Assembly (NCBI GenBank): GCA_004352715.1
Contig: SCFE01000107.1
Location: 258,930 to 322,929 of the forward strand
Source: Hofstenia miamia
Taxonomy: Eukaryota > Xenacoelomorpha > Acoela
Reading direction: 5' to 3'
Length of the DNA stretch: 64,000 nucleotides
Shown here piece after piece: positions 35,691 to 47,377 of this stretch. A model generated the notes under the pieces. The model saw only the letters and a program-made list of their open reading frames with translations. It ran no database searches and had not been told where the DNA came from. Positions within the stretch are counted from its first letter, which is position 1. Each line of letters begins with the position of its first letter. The position numbers and the translations under genes were made by a program.

Positions 35691-36240
35691 ATTATCAAAA
35701 AAGGACAGTGATTTTCGGCCATATTTATGCTTTAATAAAATTGAAGCTGCATGAAATTGTATTTGATATAGCGGGGATAATATATTATACTTTCGTCTGT
35801 ATTCACTATCATAATCATGCTTACGAGCAAAATTTAATGTTTTTAATGACCAAAGAAGTTTTTGATAATACATAGCGGCTTCTTTTATTAAAATTAATAA
35901 ATAAAAATGAACAATAATGTAATTGCGATAAGCAAAATGCATACAATAATTGAACGTCATAATCTGGTCCTACATTTCTGAGGTGGTGTAAGTATCTAAC
36001 GCCAGAAGCTATTTTTTGTAACTTTTTTAGGAGAAATTTATTAAATTTAAAATTTTTGTCAATATCAACACCTAAATATGTAACAAATTCGATCTTGTTT
36101 TTATTTTTTTTTACGAAATTGGGGGAAAATACAATGAATTGCGTTTTTTTAATTTTAATTTTAAAATTATAATAATAATGAATTATAAATTTAGAATGTA
36201 GTTTTTTAAATTTTTTATGCGAGATGACCAAGGACTCCTA
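35690..36240 (-). pseudogene. Non-LTR retrotransposon post-RT fragment, opposite strand
   Basis: The minus strand encodes KKTQFIVFSPNF, VTYLGVDIDKNFKFNKF, YAFCLSQLHYCSFLFI and, after a frameshift, KHDYDSEYRRKYNILSPLYQ. 'K..(Y)LGV.ID....' followed by 'L....LS.L.YC' is the standard region after the YADD box of LINE RTs. It lies between the endonuclease fragment and the ORF1 of a + strand element, so it is an insertion or a junction of separate copies. Confidence 0.72.
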
Positions 36241-36580
36241 AAATAACAGGACTGGAAACTGATTTTTCTCTCTGAAAATGTGAAATCGGAAATGTATTAC
36301 ACAAAATTATAGGTTTATGCTATTGCAAATTTGCAAATAATCGTTTAATGCATACAGGGGTGTTGTGGGGCGGGGGCCCATGGGCGCCCGGCTCCCATTG
36401 TTAAATTTTTGAAGCTAAGAATAGGAGCCTATGGGGCTCATCTTTTTCGCTTCATTTTCTAGCAATCCACTAAATACCCAGTGGCTAGCAAACAAACATG
36501 CAAAATTATCAAGTGAAAACAACCACAGCTGTTGCTCTCTTGGAGGACTCATGCAGTAAATTAAAAACACATTTGGTCAA

Positions 36581-37450
36581 CAATGACTAATAACAATTAC
36601 TCTGAAAGTTACATCAAATACTCTGTATGTACTAAAGATATCAAACATAGAGAAGATATTTTTACTTGTGTTTGCTGTGGTAATTCAATGCATTTGACTA
36701 CTAACTGCACATCATTTTAAATCTGATTCTTTACGAATTTTAAAAACACCTCGGGATAATTTATTGCTAATTTGCAATAATTGTGTTACCAATTGCCATA
36801 AAAAAGCACTTTTAGTGAATTTAATTCAAAAATAAAATACCTCAAAATTATCCGAAGTAAAAGATTTATGTGATGATATCTTAAATAAAACGAATCTTGA
36901 CAGTCTTGTTCTCTCTGAACATGGGTTTAATGCTCCGATGATGCAGCAACTCGACGAAATAAAAGAAAACCAAAAGCAAATTAGCGAACTTGTCAAAACC
37001 TCCCCAATAATCTCGAATGCGATTCATACTATAGCTCGCTCTGCCCCTACCTTTGCTGCAGTTGCCGTACGCAAAGGCTTATCGAAATGAAATTCACAAG
37101 CGTCGCAGTCTTTTCGAGTTCAGTATGAGCAAACTCGAGTCATTCCAAATCGTGTTGAGCCGAAGCACAGCCTCATTGTTGAAAAATGCGCAAGCACTGG
37201 AAGATATCGTGATTCTGTCTATTTGAAAAATGCACTCCATGCAGCAGAACCTTTGTTTGACGTTCTCATTTCAACAGCGAAGACAACCATTTCTGGAAAA
37301 ATTCTGGTTGAAGCGGTGAGTCTTGAGAAATTGGAAATTCTTGAACGTGAACTTGTTAAAATGTCAACTGATGTATTCGGTTCAGATGCTTTAATACGAA
37401 GAATGGAGTCAGTTGTGCCACTGAAAATCGATGCTGGAGACATTATTTAG
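36581..37450 (+). pseudogene. Non-LTR ORF1-like protein with PHD-like finger and coiled coil
   Basis: Starting at an ATG at about 36,581: DIFTCVCCGNSMHLTTNC, a frame change, then LICNNCVTNCHKK. This gives Cys/His spacing of a PHD/treble-clef type (C-x2-C...H-x4-C...C-x2-C-x3-CH). Then comes a heptad-like segment QLDEIKENQKQISELVK, a stop, and an open block (37,223-37,450) with LYLKNAL-type wording and KTTISGKILVEAVSLEKLEI. PHD-containing ORF1 proteins occur in some CR1/L2-like elements, where ORF1 binds RNA. It has a frameshift and stops, and directly precedes pol linker sequence with no endonuclease between. Confidence 0.65.
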
Positions 37451-37454
37451 CTGC

Positions 37455-38572
37455 ACCATCATATGAGCTTTATAAAATATTTTCTGCTGCACGGTATGCA
37501 AGAAAAAATTTTGTACGGGAAGTTATACGTGAAAACCTGCGATCACGCATTTCCTCGTCTGTTAACTCGACTAATTTGAAGAACTGGCATTCACTAACTC
37601 GGGAACTTTACAAAGGTTAGCGTATTGCTGACTCAATTCCTGATATATTACATGGTGTTAATACAATAAGTGAGCCAAATCAAAAAGCCGATCTTTTCAA
37701 CCGACTCTTCGTCAATTGTCTTCAACTTCATCTAAAAATTTCCCTTGCTTGGAACTTCGTACAAATAAGCTACTTACTTCTGTGCCCATTGGAATTGAAG
37801 CAGTGCGCAGTTCCTTAGAAGCTCTTGATGTATCGAAATCGACAGGTCCTGGCGGTATTAGTAATCTTCTTCTTCACAGATGCGCTGCTTCCATTTGTGA
37901 TCGTATTTTCTTATTATTCCTTCAATCTCTCAAATCCTGCCAAGTCCCGCAAGAATGGAAAATCGCTCATGTCACCCCTATCTTCAAAAACAAGGGGTCA
38001 AGAGCCGATCCAAAAAAGTACAGGCCGATCTCAATTACATCTAACGTGGGCAAGTTGCTAGAAAGCTTATAAACAGATATTTGCTGGATTATTTAATGGA
38101 AAATAGGCCGCTTTCGGAAGCTCAGTTCGGTTTTTTGCCCGGCCATTCCACTGTGGATCAACTAAACAAATTCCTTCACAAATGTTTATCTGCAATCGAA
38201 GCGATAAAAAGTGCTTCAGGTGTTTTTTGGATTTATCCTCTGCTTTCGATGTTGTGCCGCATCCTGCTTTTCTTCAAAAAACTACCAGTGTATGGAATTC
38301 GTGGTAATCTATTTTCTTGGATTAGAAATTATTTATCTGGGCGTAAACAAGCTGTAAAAATACAAGGTTGCATTTCATTTCTCCTACCAGTTACTGCTGG
38401 AGTTCAACAGAATGGTGTCCTGGCACCGACCCTGTTTCTGCTTTTCATTAATGATCTTCCTGACTGCATCCTCAAAGATTGTTTGAATGAACCTGACTCT
38501 GATGTTTTTGTGTATGCTGACGACACCATGCTGTTCTGTACTGGACAAGTTGATGATATTATATCATATTAA
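37455..38572 (+). pseudogene. Non-LTR retrotransposon linker and reverse transcriptase
   Basis: Linker wording (SAARYARKNFVREVIRENLR) leads into RT blocks in order: LEALDVSKSTGPGGISNLLL, VTPIFKNKGSRADPKKYRPI, LSEAQFGFLPGHSTVDQL, GIRGNLFSWIRNYLSGRKQA, GVQQNGVLAPTLFLLFINDL (normally GVPQGSVLGP, so mutated) and DVFVYADDTMLF (intact catalytic YADD). Two frame changes and a TAA near 37,620 break it. Known: the RT performs target-primed reverse transcription. It is the best preserved RT in the window but not active as read. It continues into the C-terminal part at 38,701. Confidence 0.9.
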
Positions 38573-38579
38573 AATAAAC

Positions 38580-38974
38580 ATCTCGATATGGTAAAAGATT
38601 GGGCAGTGACATGGGTAATGACTTTCAACGCATCAAACACAACATCCTTATTTTTCTCCAAAATAGCTAATGCACCTGTGAAAAAGCTTTTTATGATTCT
38701 GTGCCAATTGAATTTATCGATCATCACAAACACTTGGGATTTATTATTTCTGCTGACATGAAGTTCGATGCCAATGTTTCCTTGATTTGCCGAAATGTAG
38801 CAAAACAGCTATTTTTACTGCGACGGGCGAGCTACTATGTGTCTGATAGAAATATCCTGCGGTTACTTTACATTAAATTTGTAAGACCTTATTTTGAATA
38901 CACTAGTCCAGTCTGGACTGCTCTGCAGAAAAGTCTAGAAGAAAAACTGGAAAAACTTGATTGCAAAGCGACGT
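38580..38974 (+). pseudogene. Non-LTR retrotransposon post-RT domain, first part
   Basis: After a stop near 38,570, the frame resumes with IDHHKHLGFIISADMKFDAN ('YLG..I...+' block), SDRNILRLLYIKFVRPYFEY and TSPVWTALQKSLEEKLEKL, the normal thumb and C-terminal region of CR1/Jockey-like pol. It is interrupted after LEKL by the copia fragment at 38,975. Confidence 0.85.
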
Positions 38975-39454
38975 AGTTTTTGCGAATACCAACTGATAAC
39001 ATCATTTCCCAAAACGATGACATGAGCACCATAACTAGGGATATCCAGTGACGCATCTGAGTATGCGTATACTTTGCCAAGGTCCTTTGCATCATTATTT
39101 GTAAATCGCAACGTAACATCATGATACCAAAGGCTTCGAATTATCTTGTTCAGATTATGTATACTTTGCTCATCAGGACTGTATTTAACTTTCGATAACT
39201 GTGCCACATCATATGCCAAATCTGGTCGTGTAGTGGATGTAATCCAAAGAAGTTGGCCAATACGAGATCGAAATGTTTCCAGGATATGTTCGTCTTTAGA
39301 GTCGATCTCTAAGACAGTTTGAGAATATTTGCTTTGAGAAATTTCATAACAGTTATCAATTCTTTTTATTTGAAGTCCAAGAAATGTGATGTAGGTTTGA
39401 TCAACACATGTTAGTTTGCCAATTTTAACCTCATTTGCAAACGATTTTAAAAAA
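38975..39454 (-). mobile_element. Ty1/copia pol fragment inserted in a non-LTR element
   Basis: The minus strand from 39,454 has one frame, free of stops: RRFLKSFANEVKIGKLTC, FLGLQIKRIDNCYEISQSKY, RSRIGQLLWITSTTRPDLAY ('IG.LL+..TTRPDIA'), then VYAYSDASLD (RNase H 'Y(S)DA(D/S)' motif) and NDVISWYSQKLRR ('ISW.SKKQ'). This is the stretch of copia pol between the RT and RNase H. It has no LTRs. CGACGT flanks it on both sides (38,969-38,974 and 39,455-39,460), and the non-LTR reading frame resumes right after. It is related in wording to the copia RT piece at 24 kb. Confidence 0.9.
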
Positions 39455-39870
39455 CGACGTGCAATCAGTATTATATTGGGTTTTCCTTATTGCCATCCAG
39501 TCTCACCCGGTGAATATGCAGATTTGGATCTAGTACTGCTACGAACTAGGCGCAACTTTGCTTTGGCCTGTATCGGATATAAACTTCGGAATTACCTGGC
39601 TCCATACTCATTACGTCAATTTAGACAAGAGTTAGGTCTACCAGACAGACGCGTTATCCCACTTTGTCACTCCCATGTGTCATGTACCCAACATCGCGCT
39701 TTATGGATAAATCCCCATTTATAGCTGCTGTCAAACTTCTCAATTTTTTAAAAATTCCCCTACATGCATGCAATACCTTGGAACAGTTTAATGCCGCTCT
39801 GTGGTTACTGTGTTGTAAAAAATTGCATAATTTTGTGTACTAAATCAATTGACTATGTGTAGATGACTTA
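39455..39870 (+). pseudogene. Non-LTR retrotransposon C-terminus and 3' tail
   Basis: KRRAISIILGFPYCHPVSPG, then LVLLRTRRNFALACIGYKLR and QFRQELGLPDRRVIPLCHSH: the C-terminal end of the CR1/Jockey-like pol whose middle ends at 38,974. A stop at about 39,723 is followed by tail-like sequence. No poly-A or short terminal repeat was identified. Confidence 0.8.
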
Positions 39871-39879
39871 TTATTTATA

Positions 39880-41660
39880 TCAATGCCCTATGGGCGCGAT
39901 ATTATGTCAATTTTGAAGTGTTAAAAAAACTCCTGACTGGAAGTCACAATTCACGATGTTATGAGTTCAAATAATGCAACGTTTCACCTGAAATCATTCT
40001 GTGATAAGATTTACACGGTCTATCCCCAACAACAAAATTAGAAGAGAAGTAAAAAAGATACCTAAGAATTTTAATATCCAGTTTAGAAAGGTTGGTTTGG
40101 TAATAGATACTTGGTGAATAGCCACTATTAACAATATAGAATGACTATTTTGCTCTTTTCATTCATTTTTACAGTCGTGCAAACAATGCTGGAAAGGAAG
40201 ACAAGAATGCACATACAGATACAGTAGACCTTGTTTAATAAATCTACGTTAGAACCAAGCTATTTATCTTTATTAACACTAGAACAGCGATTATTCCCGA
40301 GAATAAATTTACATATTTCAAATGTGAAAATTGTGGAATAGGCACCAAATTTCTACAAATAGCAAATTTAATGAGATTATCACATAACTGGAAGTGTATG
40401 TACCTGCAGTTGCTTTACTGAATGAATAATGAAGCAAACAAAAAATACTTAATTGTCATTTTGACCTTTTGTTGCTGAGAGAAAAATGACGAACATTAAA
40501 AATGTTATGTCTATGGCTAAGCAAATTTTAGAAGTCTCAACAAATATTCTGTTTTGGCAGATGATGAATTTATCAAGAATTACTATCTTTGGAGGTCACT
40601 TTTTCCATAATTCAGTGCAGATGCTCTCTTTGAAAGCAACAAATGCATCCTTTTGCTGCATCCAAAACTGTTGACACTATATTCCAATCTAACAAGACAA
40701 TGTCACACTTCCGCAGCTGTGTGAGGCTCAGATGCACTTACTTTTACGTCCCTGTCCTCGTGAAGTTTGATTTCCTCTCTCTCGCCATCCACAATACCAT
40801 GGAAAAGCTCATTAAGGATGCCTTCTTCCTTCATCTCCGAACTATAGCGTTACAAATCAATGGACATTTATCAAATTCCTTTTCTCCCAACAGCAGTAAT
40901 TCCGGCTTTGATCTAACCATTCTTGATGTTGTTCCAAGAAACTTACACCAAGCTCACTGGATCATATATAAATGACCTCCAACTGATTAATGCATTTTGT
41001 AGCCTCTTGAGCAAAAATGTCATTCTCATTATCATCTATGATATCACAATTAAAATAAGTTTGGCGATTCAATAGATGAGTCGGTCATTCTTTTCTTAGA
41101 AAAAATTATTAAAAAGGGTGTTGGATTTATTAACAGATGGGTTTTCAATGTAGAATTTAATTCCAGTCTAATTTGGATTAGGGAGTGATTCACTATCAAT
41201 TGATTAATAATGCATACTGTATTATAAAGCATCTACTGTATTACCTTAGTAAGGAAAATGCAGTCCGTTGAGTTATAGAGGATTCAGTTGCCTAGACACC
41301 AATCAGCTGATGATAGTCAAAGCAGAATTGTCAAACTGAAACTACCAGAGACAGAGATCTCAATTAATTACAATTGCTAATTTAGTTTTTTTGTTTTAAA
41401 GTGTTTCTTTGGTGCAAACCAATTAGAAGGGTGTGATGATGTGTGTAAGCATTTTATTACCAGTATGAGGTCCCACAATTTTTGGTTTAATAAGGCCCTC
41501 ATTGTTAACAAAATAGGACTACACCACTGAATGCCCATTTGTAAAAAATATTATACATACAAAAACAATGTCTGCGTTAAGAAACAAACGAGCCCATTAT
41601 CCTTTATACAATTGAAGTCAAAAGCCCACAATATGATTTTAATATTTCAAAAAATAAACA
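39880..41660. other. Unannotated interval
   Basis: Open frames at 40,486-40,975 match nothing I know. The minus strand over 40,640-40,960 has patches such as TQLRKCDIVLLDWNIV that could be decayed coding sequence, but no domain is assignable. Confidence 0.4.
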
Positions 41661-41668
41661 ATACAAAA

Positions 41669-42560
41669 CTAACAAGACTGCAGCTTCCGCTTCCTTCGTT
41701 CCCTTTTGTCATTGCAAACGCCTTCCTGTATATTTAAGAAGCCTTTGATGCAAATACTGGCAAAACATTTGCATAATTTGGAAAAAACCTCTTCTGGAAA
41801 ATCAAATTCAAGTACACAGTAAAGGTTTGAGAGAGTTTCAAAGCAGTTGTTTACGTATTTGTTACAGACAACAGATGAACATTTCAATTTAAAATATCTG
41901 TAGCTGACAGAAGCAAAATTTATAAGTGAATCACAAGGGTATTTTAACTTCCCGCGATTAATGTTGATCAAAAAAATGTCATCTGATATCTCGGCACGAT
42001 TTTCTGCAACTAAAGATTCATATTCACTATGAAACTTGAATGCAAAATGACCAACGACGTAGATCAGGGCATTATTCTCCCAACTATTCAGAGCCTGTAA
42101 AAGATTAGTAGTAGTATCTGTTATTTCATCTAAATCAACTTCTTTGGAACAAAAAGTACAACTTGAACAATTTTCAAAACTTGACAGTGGCAACTGAAGT
42201 ATATTCATCAATGTCACAGACTGTGATTTAAAACAAGAAATCATCTGTGATGCACTAATGTAGAAATTTGCACCACTAGACTGACGATAGATACCAAACA
42301 TATTTTCAAGATCATCGGTTTGAAATTCACCAGGAAACACATATGCATATTCCTTTTTTCAAGAGCAAGTATTTAATCAATTCAGACATCCCTCTGAGTG
42401 TCCGAAACCAACCAAAACTAGTTTCCAATGTAAAACATTTTCGTCTTTTTTCATATTGACAGCTGCCATATCCCTTAGGACGCCAGCTTGCTGTTCAATA
42501 AATAAAAGTCTGGAGTCATATCGCAAAATGGCTTCCGACAATCATCATTTTTATGCACAC
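41669..42560 (-). pseudogene. P-element-like (THAP9-type) transposase, C-terminal part, copy B
   Basis: A 223-residue open frame (42,340-41,669) begins FQTDDLENMFGIYRQSSGAN, the conserved 'D.LE..FG.YRQ.SG' motif, followed by FYISASQMISCFKS, a Cys-rich patch (FENCSSCTFCSK), NALIYVVGHFAFKF and a basic tail (KRERRKRKLQSC). Upstream to ~42,560 frames with shifts read LVGFGHSEGCLN and related wording, equivalent to GWFRTINGILN in copy A. The long open C-terminus suggests that it decayed later than copy A. Catalytic residues lie upstream and are not present. Confidence 0.85.
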
Positions 42561-42758
42561 CAATAAAACGAGTTCGAACACTCAATGTTCGAAATATGCG
42601 ATCGATGACAGCCAGGGGCCTCTATCTGGGGGCCGTGGGGGAGAAATCTCCCTGAAAAATTTGGGGGTCCGCACTGTGATGTACACAGAGCCATCGGGGT
42701 CATATTCTATATGCCAAAAAAAATTTTCATTTTTAAGAAACAAGGTGGGAGGTCCAAC

Positions 42759-43119
42759 CAGACTTGTCAAAGAGCCGAGCTTCTAACGAGCCGATCCGAG
42801 CTTGAGCAGAGCATTTGATATACAACGAGCCCAAAACGAGCATTTATTGAACCGAGCCAATTTATAGTTTTGCTTTTTAATTTACTTATGCAGATTTTTC
42901 TTATTTTTTTATTCAATATATCTTTTTATAATGATATTTCAAAATGTTTATTAAATAATTAGGAAGAGCTATTTAAAAATTTCTGAGAATGCATTATTTT
43001 TTTGATAAATATCGAGCTAAAACGAGCCTCATTGAACAGTTCTATGTGGCTATCCGAGCCGAAAATACTCAAAAGTAAAACGAGCCGAGCTCAAAAATTT
43101 CGGCTCGGTGGCAAGTCTG
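42759..43119. mobile_element. hAT-like non-autonomous element, CGAGCC-rich, 361 bp
   Basis: Ends CAGACTTGTCAAAGAGCCGAG and, read inward from the right, CAGACTTGCCACCGAGCCGA. Both subterminal regions are arrays of CGAGC words; the centre is AT-rich without coding. The flanks (ggtccaac / ggtaaact) match at only four of eight positions, so the target duplication is decayed or absent. Same design as the GCACG and ACCGC families. Confidence 0.78.
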
Positions 43120-43369
43120 GGTAAACTAGAATCAAAAATCATATTTTCTTCTCAAAACGTGTAGTACATATAAAAGCTTGTACCCACAATATTATATATT
43201 GTTCTGATCCAAGACCATGCTAAAGACAGGCCATGAAGTCGTTTCTGTGAGAAATATTAGAGGAGGTTGATGCATTAATTTAAATTTACTCTCTCGCTCG
43301 CTTGTTTATTTAATTCCACTTTGAGATGCGAAAATATGGCATTCCTTGGACATAAATCTTGTTAAGGGA

Positions 43370-44040
43370 AAATCATGAACCTATTTAAACTACTGGCAAA
43401 ATATGATGCCTCAGCAGCAGCTTACCTTAGTAAACTTGATGAAAAGACCTGATACCTGAGTAACAATTGACAATAAATTAAACTATTCCAATCACATACG
43501 CATAGTACTACGAAAAATGGCAATGGGAATTAAAACTATTTCACATGTGTCAAATTTTATAAATGTAAAAATGAGATTAATGTTAGTTAACTCTCTAGTA
43601 TTAAGTCATTACAGGTACTGTAATATCTTATTTAATAACATAAACCACTCATTAATAAATAAAATTGATTCATAAATCAAATGGGCAACTAAAGTTTATT
43701 ACGAAATTATTCTACTACGAATGAAAAACGTTTATTTTGTATTAATGATGCTTCATATTTCATAAGATACTTTTCATTAACAAAATTTTGGGATATCTCA
43801 AACCAGCGCTCACCTTACAGTAAACTGCAATTTCCTCTATATATGCGTGTTCAACTTATCATTCGAGGACATCCAAATTCAGTAAAGTGAAGTTCAAGAA
43901 GCATTTTCTTAAAAAATCATTTTTAAACTCAGCAGTTGATCTATGGAATACCTTCCTAATTGAAATAAAGCAAATTAAAAAACGAATTAAATTTAAAAAC
44001 AAATTAATAACTATCTCCTTAAACAATATATCCCTAAAAT
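43370..44040 (+). pseudogene. Non-LTR retrotransposon C-terminal fragment
   Basis: The + strand reads VTIDNKLNYSNHIRIVLRKM, INVKMRLMLVNSLVLSHYRY and CNILFNNINHSLINKI, then in other frames YFSLTKFWDIS, SPYSKLQFPLYMRVQLI and SMEYLPN. This is the 'LG..ID..L....H...' to C-terminus region of a CR1-like pol, with several frameshifts. It is a different subfamily from the minus-strand piece at 35.7-36.2 kb. Confidence 0.75.
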
Positions 44041-46399
44041 AAGTTCTACATTATAGAAAGGATTCCAGTTTTTTAAAAGATATCATTAATTAGCAATAAA
44101 CTGGGTAAACTGATAATTCTGAATCCATGTTTTTTGTTATTATGTTTTTATAGTTTTGTGTATTTTATGTTGTTATTGACGCATTAAGTGTAGAATTAGC
44201 AGCTTTTGTTGAGGTGTATAATAGTAGTAAGAAGACAAGGCAACCCCGTGGATATTATTTACCTTTTGATCTTGGCGAGCATGGCTATGATGTAATTGTG
44301 TACATTGGGCGGTCTGTGTATCTCTGACGTCATTGGAATATATTGGTTTTTGTTGGCAAACAAATTTTTAGTCTATTGTTTAAAATGTAAATTTCATGAC
44401 AGTATTAGTATAAACATTGAAGAACAAGAAAGAAAAACATAAATATACATAAATACGACTATTCTTTATTGTAAAATCAGATTTTATTTCCATATTTTAA
44501 AGAATGAATGTTGATGTTACTTACAATTGCATATAAATATAAATTTTAAGACATTCTACAAATAAATGATTGTTAAAATACTTCCAGTTGTATAATAGTT
44601 TATGAATTTTAAAATAAAAACTTTTTAATTATTGAAAAAAAAATAAATATTTCAATACGTTGAATATAATCAAAGTTTAGCAAAGGTTTACATTGTTTCA
44701 CAGAAAGTACATGTGATTAAAAAGTGATATATTTATTAGTATTTACATAATAAAAATTTGTTTAATTTACCAAGTAGTATTAAATGTTTATGAGATGTCA
44801 ACTAAAAGAACAATATCTCACAACAAATAAATACCTCGGCTTGACACAAAGTGCATTAACGTAAAAAATTATTATTTTTACTTACTTTTCAAAATAATAA
44901 ATTTTATGAGTTTTCAAACGCTCATGAGATGCAGAATTCTGAGGAAATTAGATAATAACACACGTATTGTATAAACTTTAAAGAAAAGGAATATAAAAAT
45001 CGTTGCTAACATTATTCCTAACATGTGCATTTATGTATTGATCTACAAAGTGGAAAATGAAACTCCAAATTTATAAACTAAAAACAAAACGCTTTCAATG
45101 CTATACACAGCTTTACAATGTTAAAAACTTTAACATTCACATTTTTCTTCAGTCAACGAGTAATTTTTGATAATCACAAATGAATACATAACCCCATTTC
45201 AAAAACGAATCAATTAGGTGTCATGAAACTCGCAAAACATTTTTAATTACGAAAAGACTAACACATTTTCATACAAAATACATTTACGCAAAAATGATTA
45301 AATTTATTGATTTTCAAAACACATAGTCGTACACAGTATTCAAAATAGCATTAAACGTTCAGGAAATTGAAAAATGATTATGGTTATTAAAGTAATTCTA
45401 CACGATGTATAACTTGAAGTGAAAAGTAGCAAAGTTTTTAAATTGAAAATGAATATCAAAGCTATATAAAATGAATTTAAGTATACGTATATTACTTAAA
45501 TCAATTAATCTATACTTGTAATTTTTTATGAGATTATAAAAACACAACAGCAATCGTTAAATGATTTAAACTACATTTTGTACATTAGGTATTAAAATAA
45601 CTTAGGAAAATTTTCTAAATATAGAAATAAATAGGTAAAATTTATATTTATATGCAATTGTAAGTAACATCAACATTCATTCTTTAAAATATGGAAATAA
45701 AATCTGATTTTACAATAAAGAATAGTCGTATTTATGTATATTTATGTTTTTCTTCCTTGTTCTTCAATGTTTATACTAATACTGTCCTGAAATTTTCATT
45801 TTGTTCAATACCTATGATGAAAAGATATCTTAATTTAGCACTAAGCTAAGAGAAAGGAAAATCATCTGAAAAAAATGTAAGTCTACAAACGTAGAAAAGT
45901 CATATACCCGGTATTTATTTAATTCTTAATATAAAAGACACTGATGAAATTTTAAAATGTAAGCAAATTCTTATAATATAAAATAAATATTTTTAAACGT
46001 TTTGTATATATGTGTATCAATAAACGTTAACAACCAATTTACGATGCTAATATAAATAACAAAACATGTTATCAACAATCTTGAAACGTTTCAAATAAAA
46101 ATTCCTACTTGCAAATATTTTATTCTTGAATTCAACGAGAAAAACGTATTGAAAAATATTTATTTCATTTGTACCAGAGACGGTGATAGATAAATCGTTT
46201 TACTTTATTAACATTTTAGTTTTGTAGCATCTTTCATTTACATAATTGTATAAATTGGGAAAAACATGTTGTAATAATAATTGAGATTGTTTTCCAACTT
46301 GTGAAAAAATTCTATTTTTACATGATTTGAAAATGTTTTAATTAATCGTGATAATTTTTAAAGTGATTTGGATTTCATGTTTGGTAGATAACAATCTTT

Positions 46400-46665
46400 A
46401 CGATTGGATACATTTTGACATTTGAACAATAGAGTATAGATAAAAAATTACGCAATGTTAAAATTGTCTGTTAAGAAGTGCAACTTTGTACACAGCGGTA
46501 AAATGGAATTTTACATGGTTGTACTGTTTTTATAATTTGTTACATTTTGACATTTGAACAATGGTAATAGATAAAACTATGTAATGTTGACATTATCTGT
46601 GAAGAAGTGCAACTTTATACATAGAGCGGATTAATGGAATTTCACATTGCTGAAAGAAAGACAAC
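46400..46665. repeat. ~130 bp tandem repeat, two units
   Basis: Units starting tacattttgacatttgaaca at 46,407 and 46,541 share gataaaa, taatgtt and aagaagtgcaacttt in order. The same opening words occur at 45,790 and 47,743, so this may be amplified arm sequence. Confidence 0.75.
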
Positions 46666-46882
46666 TACCCTAAAGATTTCAAACTTTCGGTAAGCTATTT
46701 TATAATTAAATCCCAGATATTGTTTTGATTCTTAAGACTTTTTGCAATATTATCTCTAGTTAGTTTTACAGATTTTTCTTTTAAAAATGTGATCAATTTT
46801 ATTTTAATGAATTGTTGCGAATTTACTGTCTGATGTTAAATTTATTATATACTTTAATATAAAAAAACGTCGTTTGTTTGTA

Positions 46883-47377
46883 AATACACATTTTTAATTG
46901 AATTTGTTTAAACCTTTAATAGTCATGTGTTTTATACTGTGATCTATCATCTCATTTGACTTGTTTATTAATCATTAATTTAGATACTACCATGTAAAAT
47001 TCATAACGTGCATACACATTGCGTATGTTTCCTACAGTATTCCCATCCCAACATGAAGGTTTGACGGATATGATCATTGTTCATTCAATTGCAGATGGAA
47101 TTCGCTATATGAACTTTATNNNNNNNNNNNNNNNNNNNNNAATACACATTTTTAATTGAATTTGTTCAAACTTTTAATAGTCATGTGTTTTATACTGTGA
47201 TCTATCATCTCATTTGACTTGTTTATTAATCATTAATTTAGATACTACCATGTAAAATTCATAACGTGCATACACATTGCGTATGTTTCCTACAGTATTC
47301 CCATCCCAACATGAAGGTTTGACGGATATGATCATTGTTCATTCAATTGCAGATGGAATTCGCTATATGAACTTTAT
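46883..47377. repeat. 237 bp duplication across a 21-N gap
   Basis: 46,883-47,119 and 47,141-47,377 are the same sequence with two substitutions in the part compared, separated only by N 47,120-47,140. Most likely the two sides of an unresolved overlap, not a biological tandem repeat. Confidence 0.92.

Noticed and set aside
42553-42786. 77-residue + strand frame with GGRGGEISLKN
   Set aside because: Short, overlaps the start of the CGAGC element and a GC-rich patch; no homology recognised.
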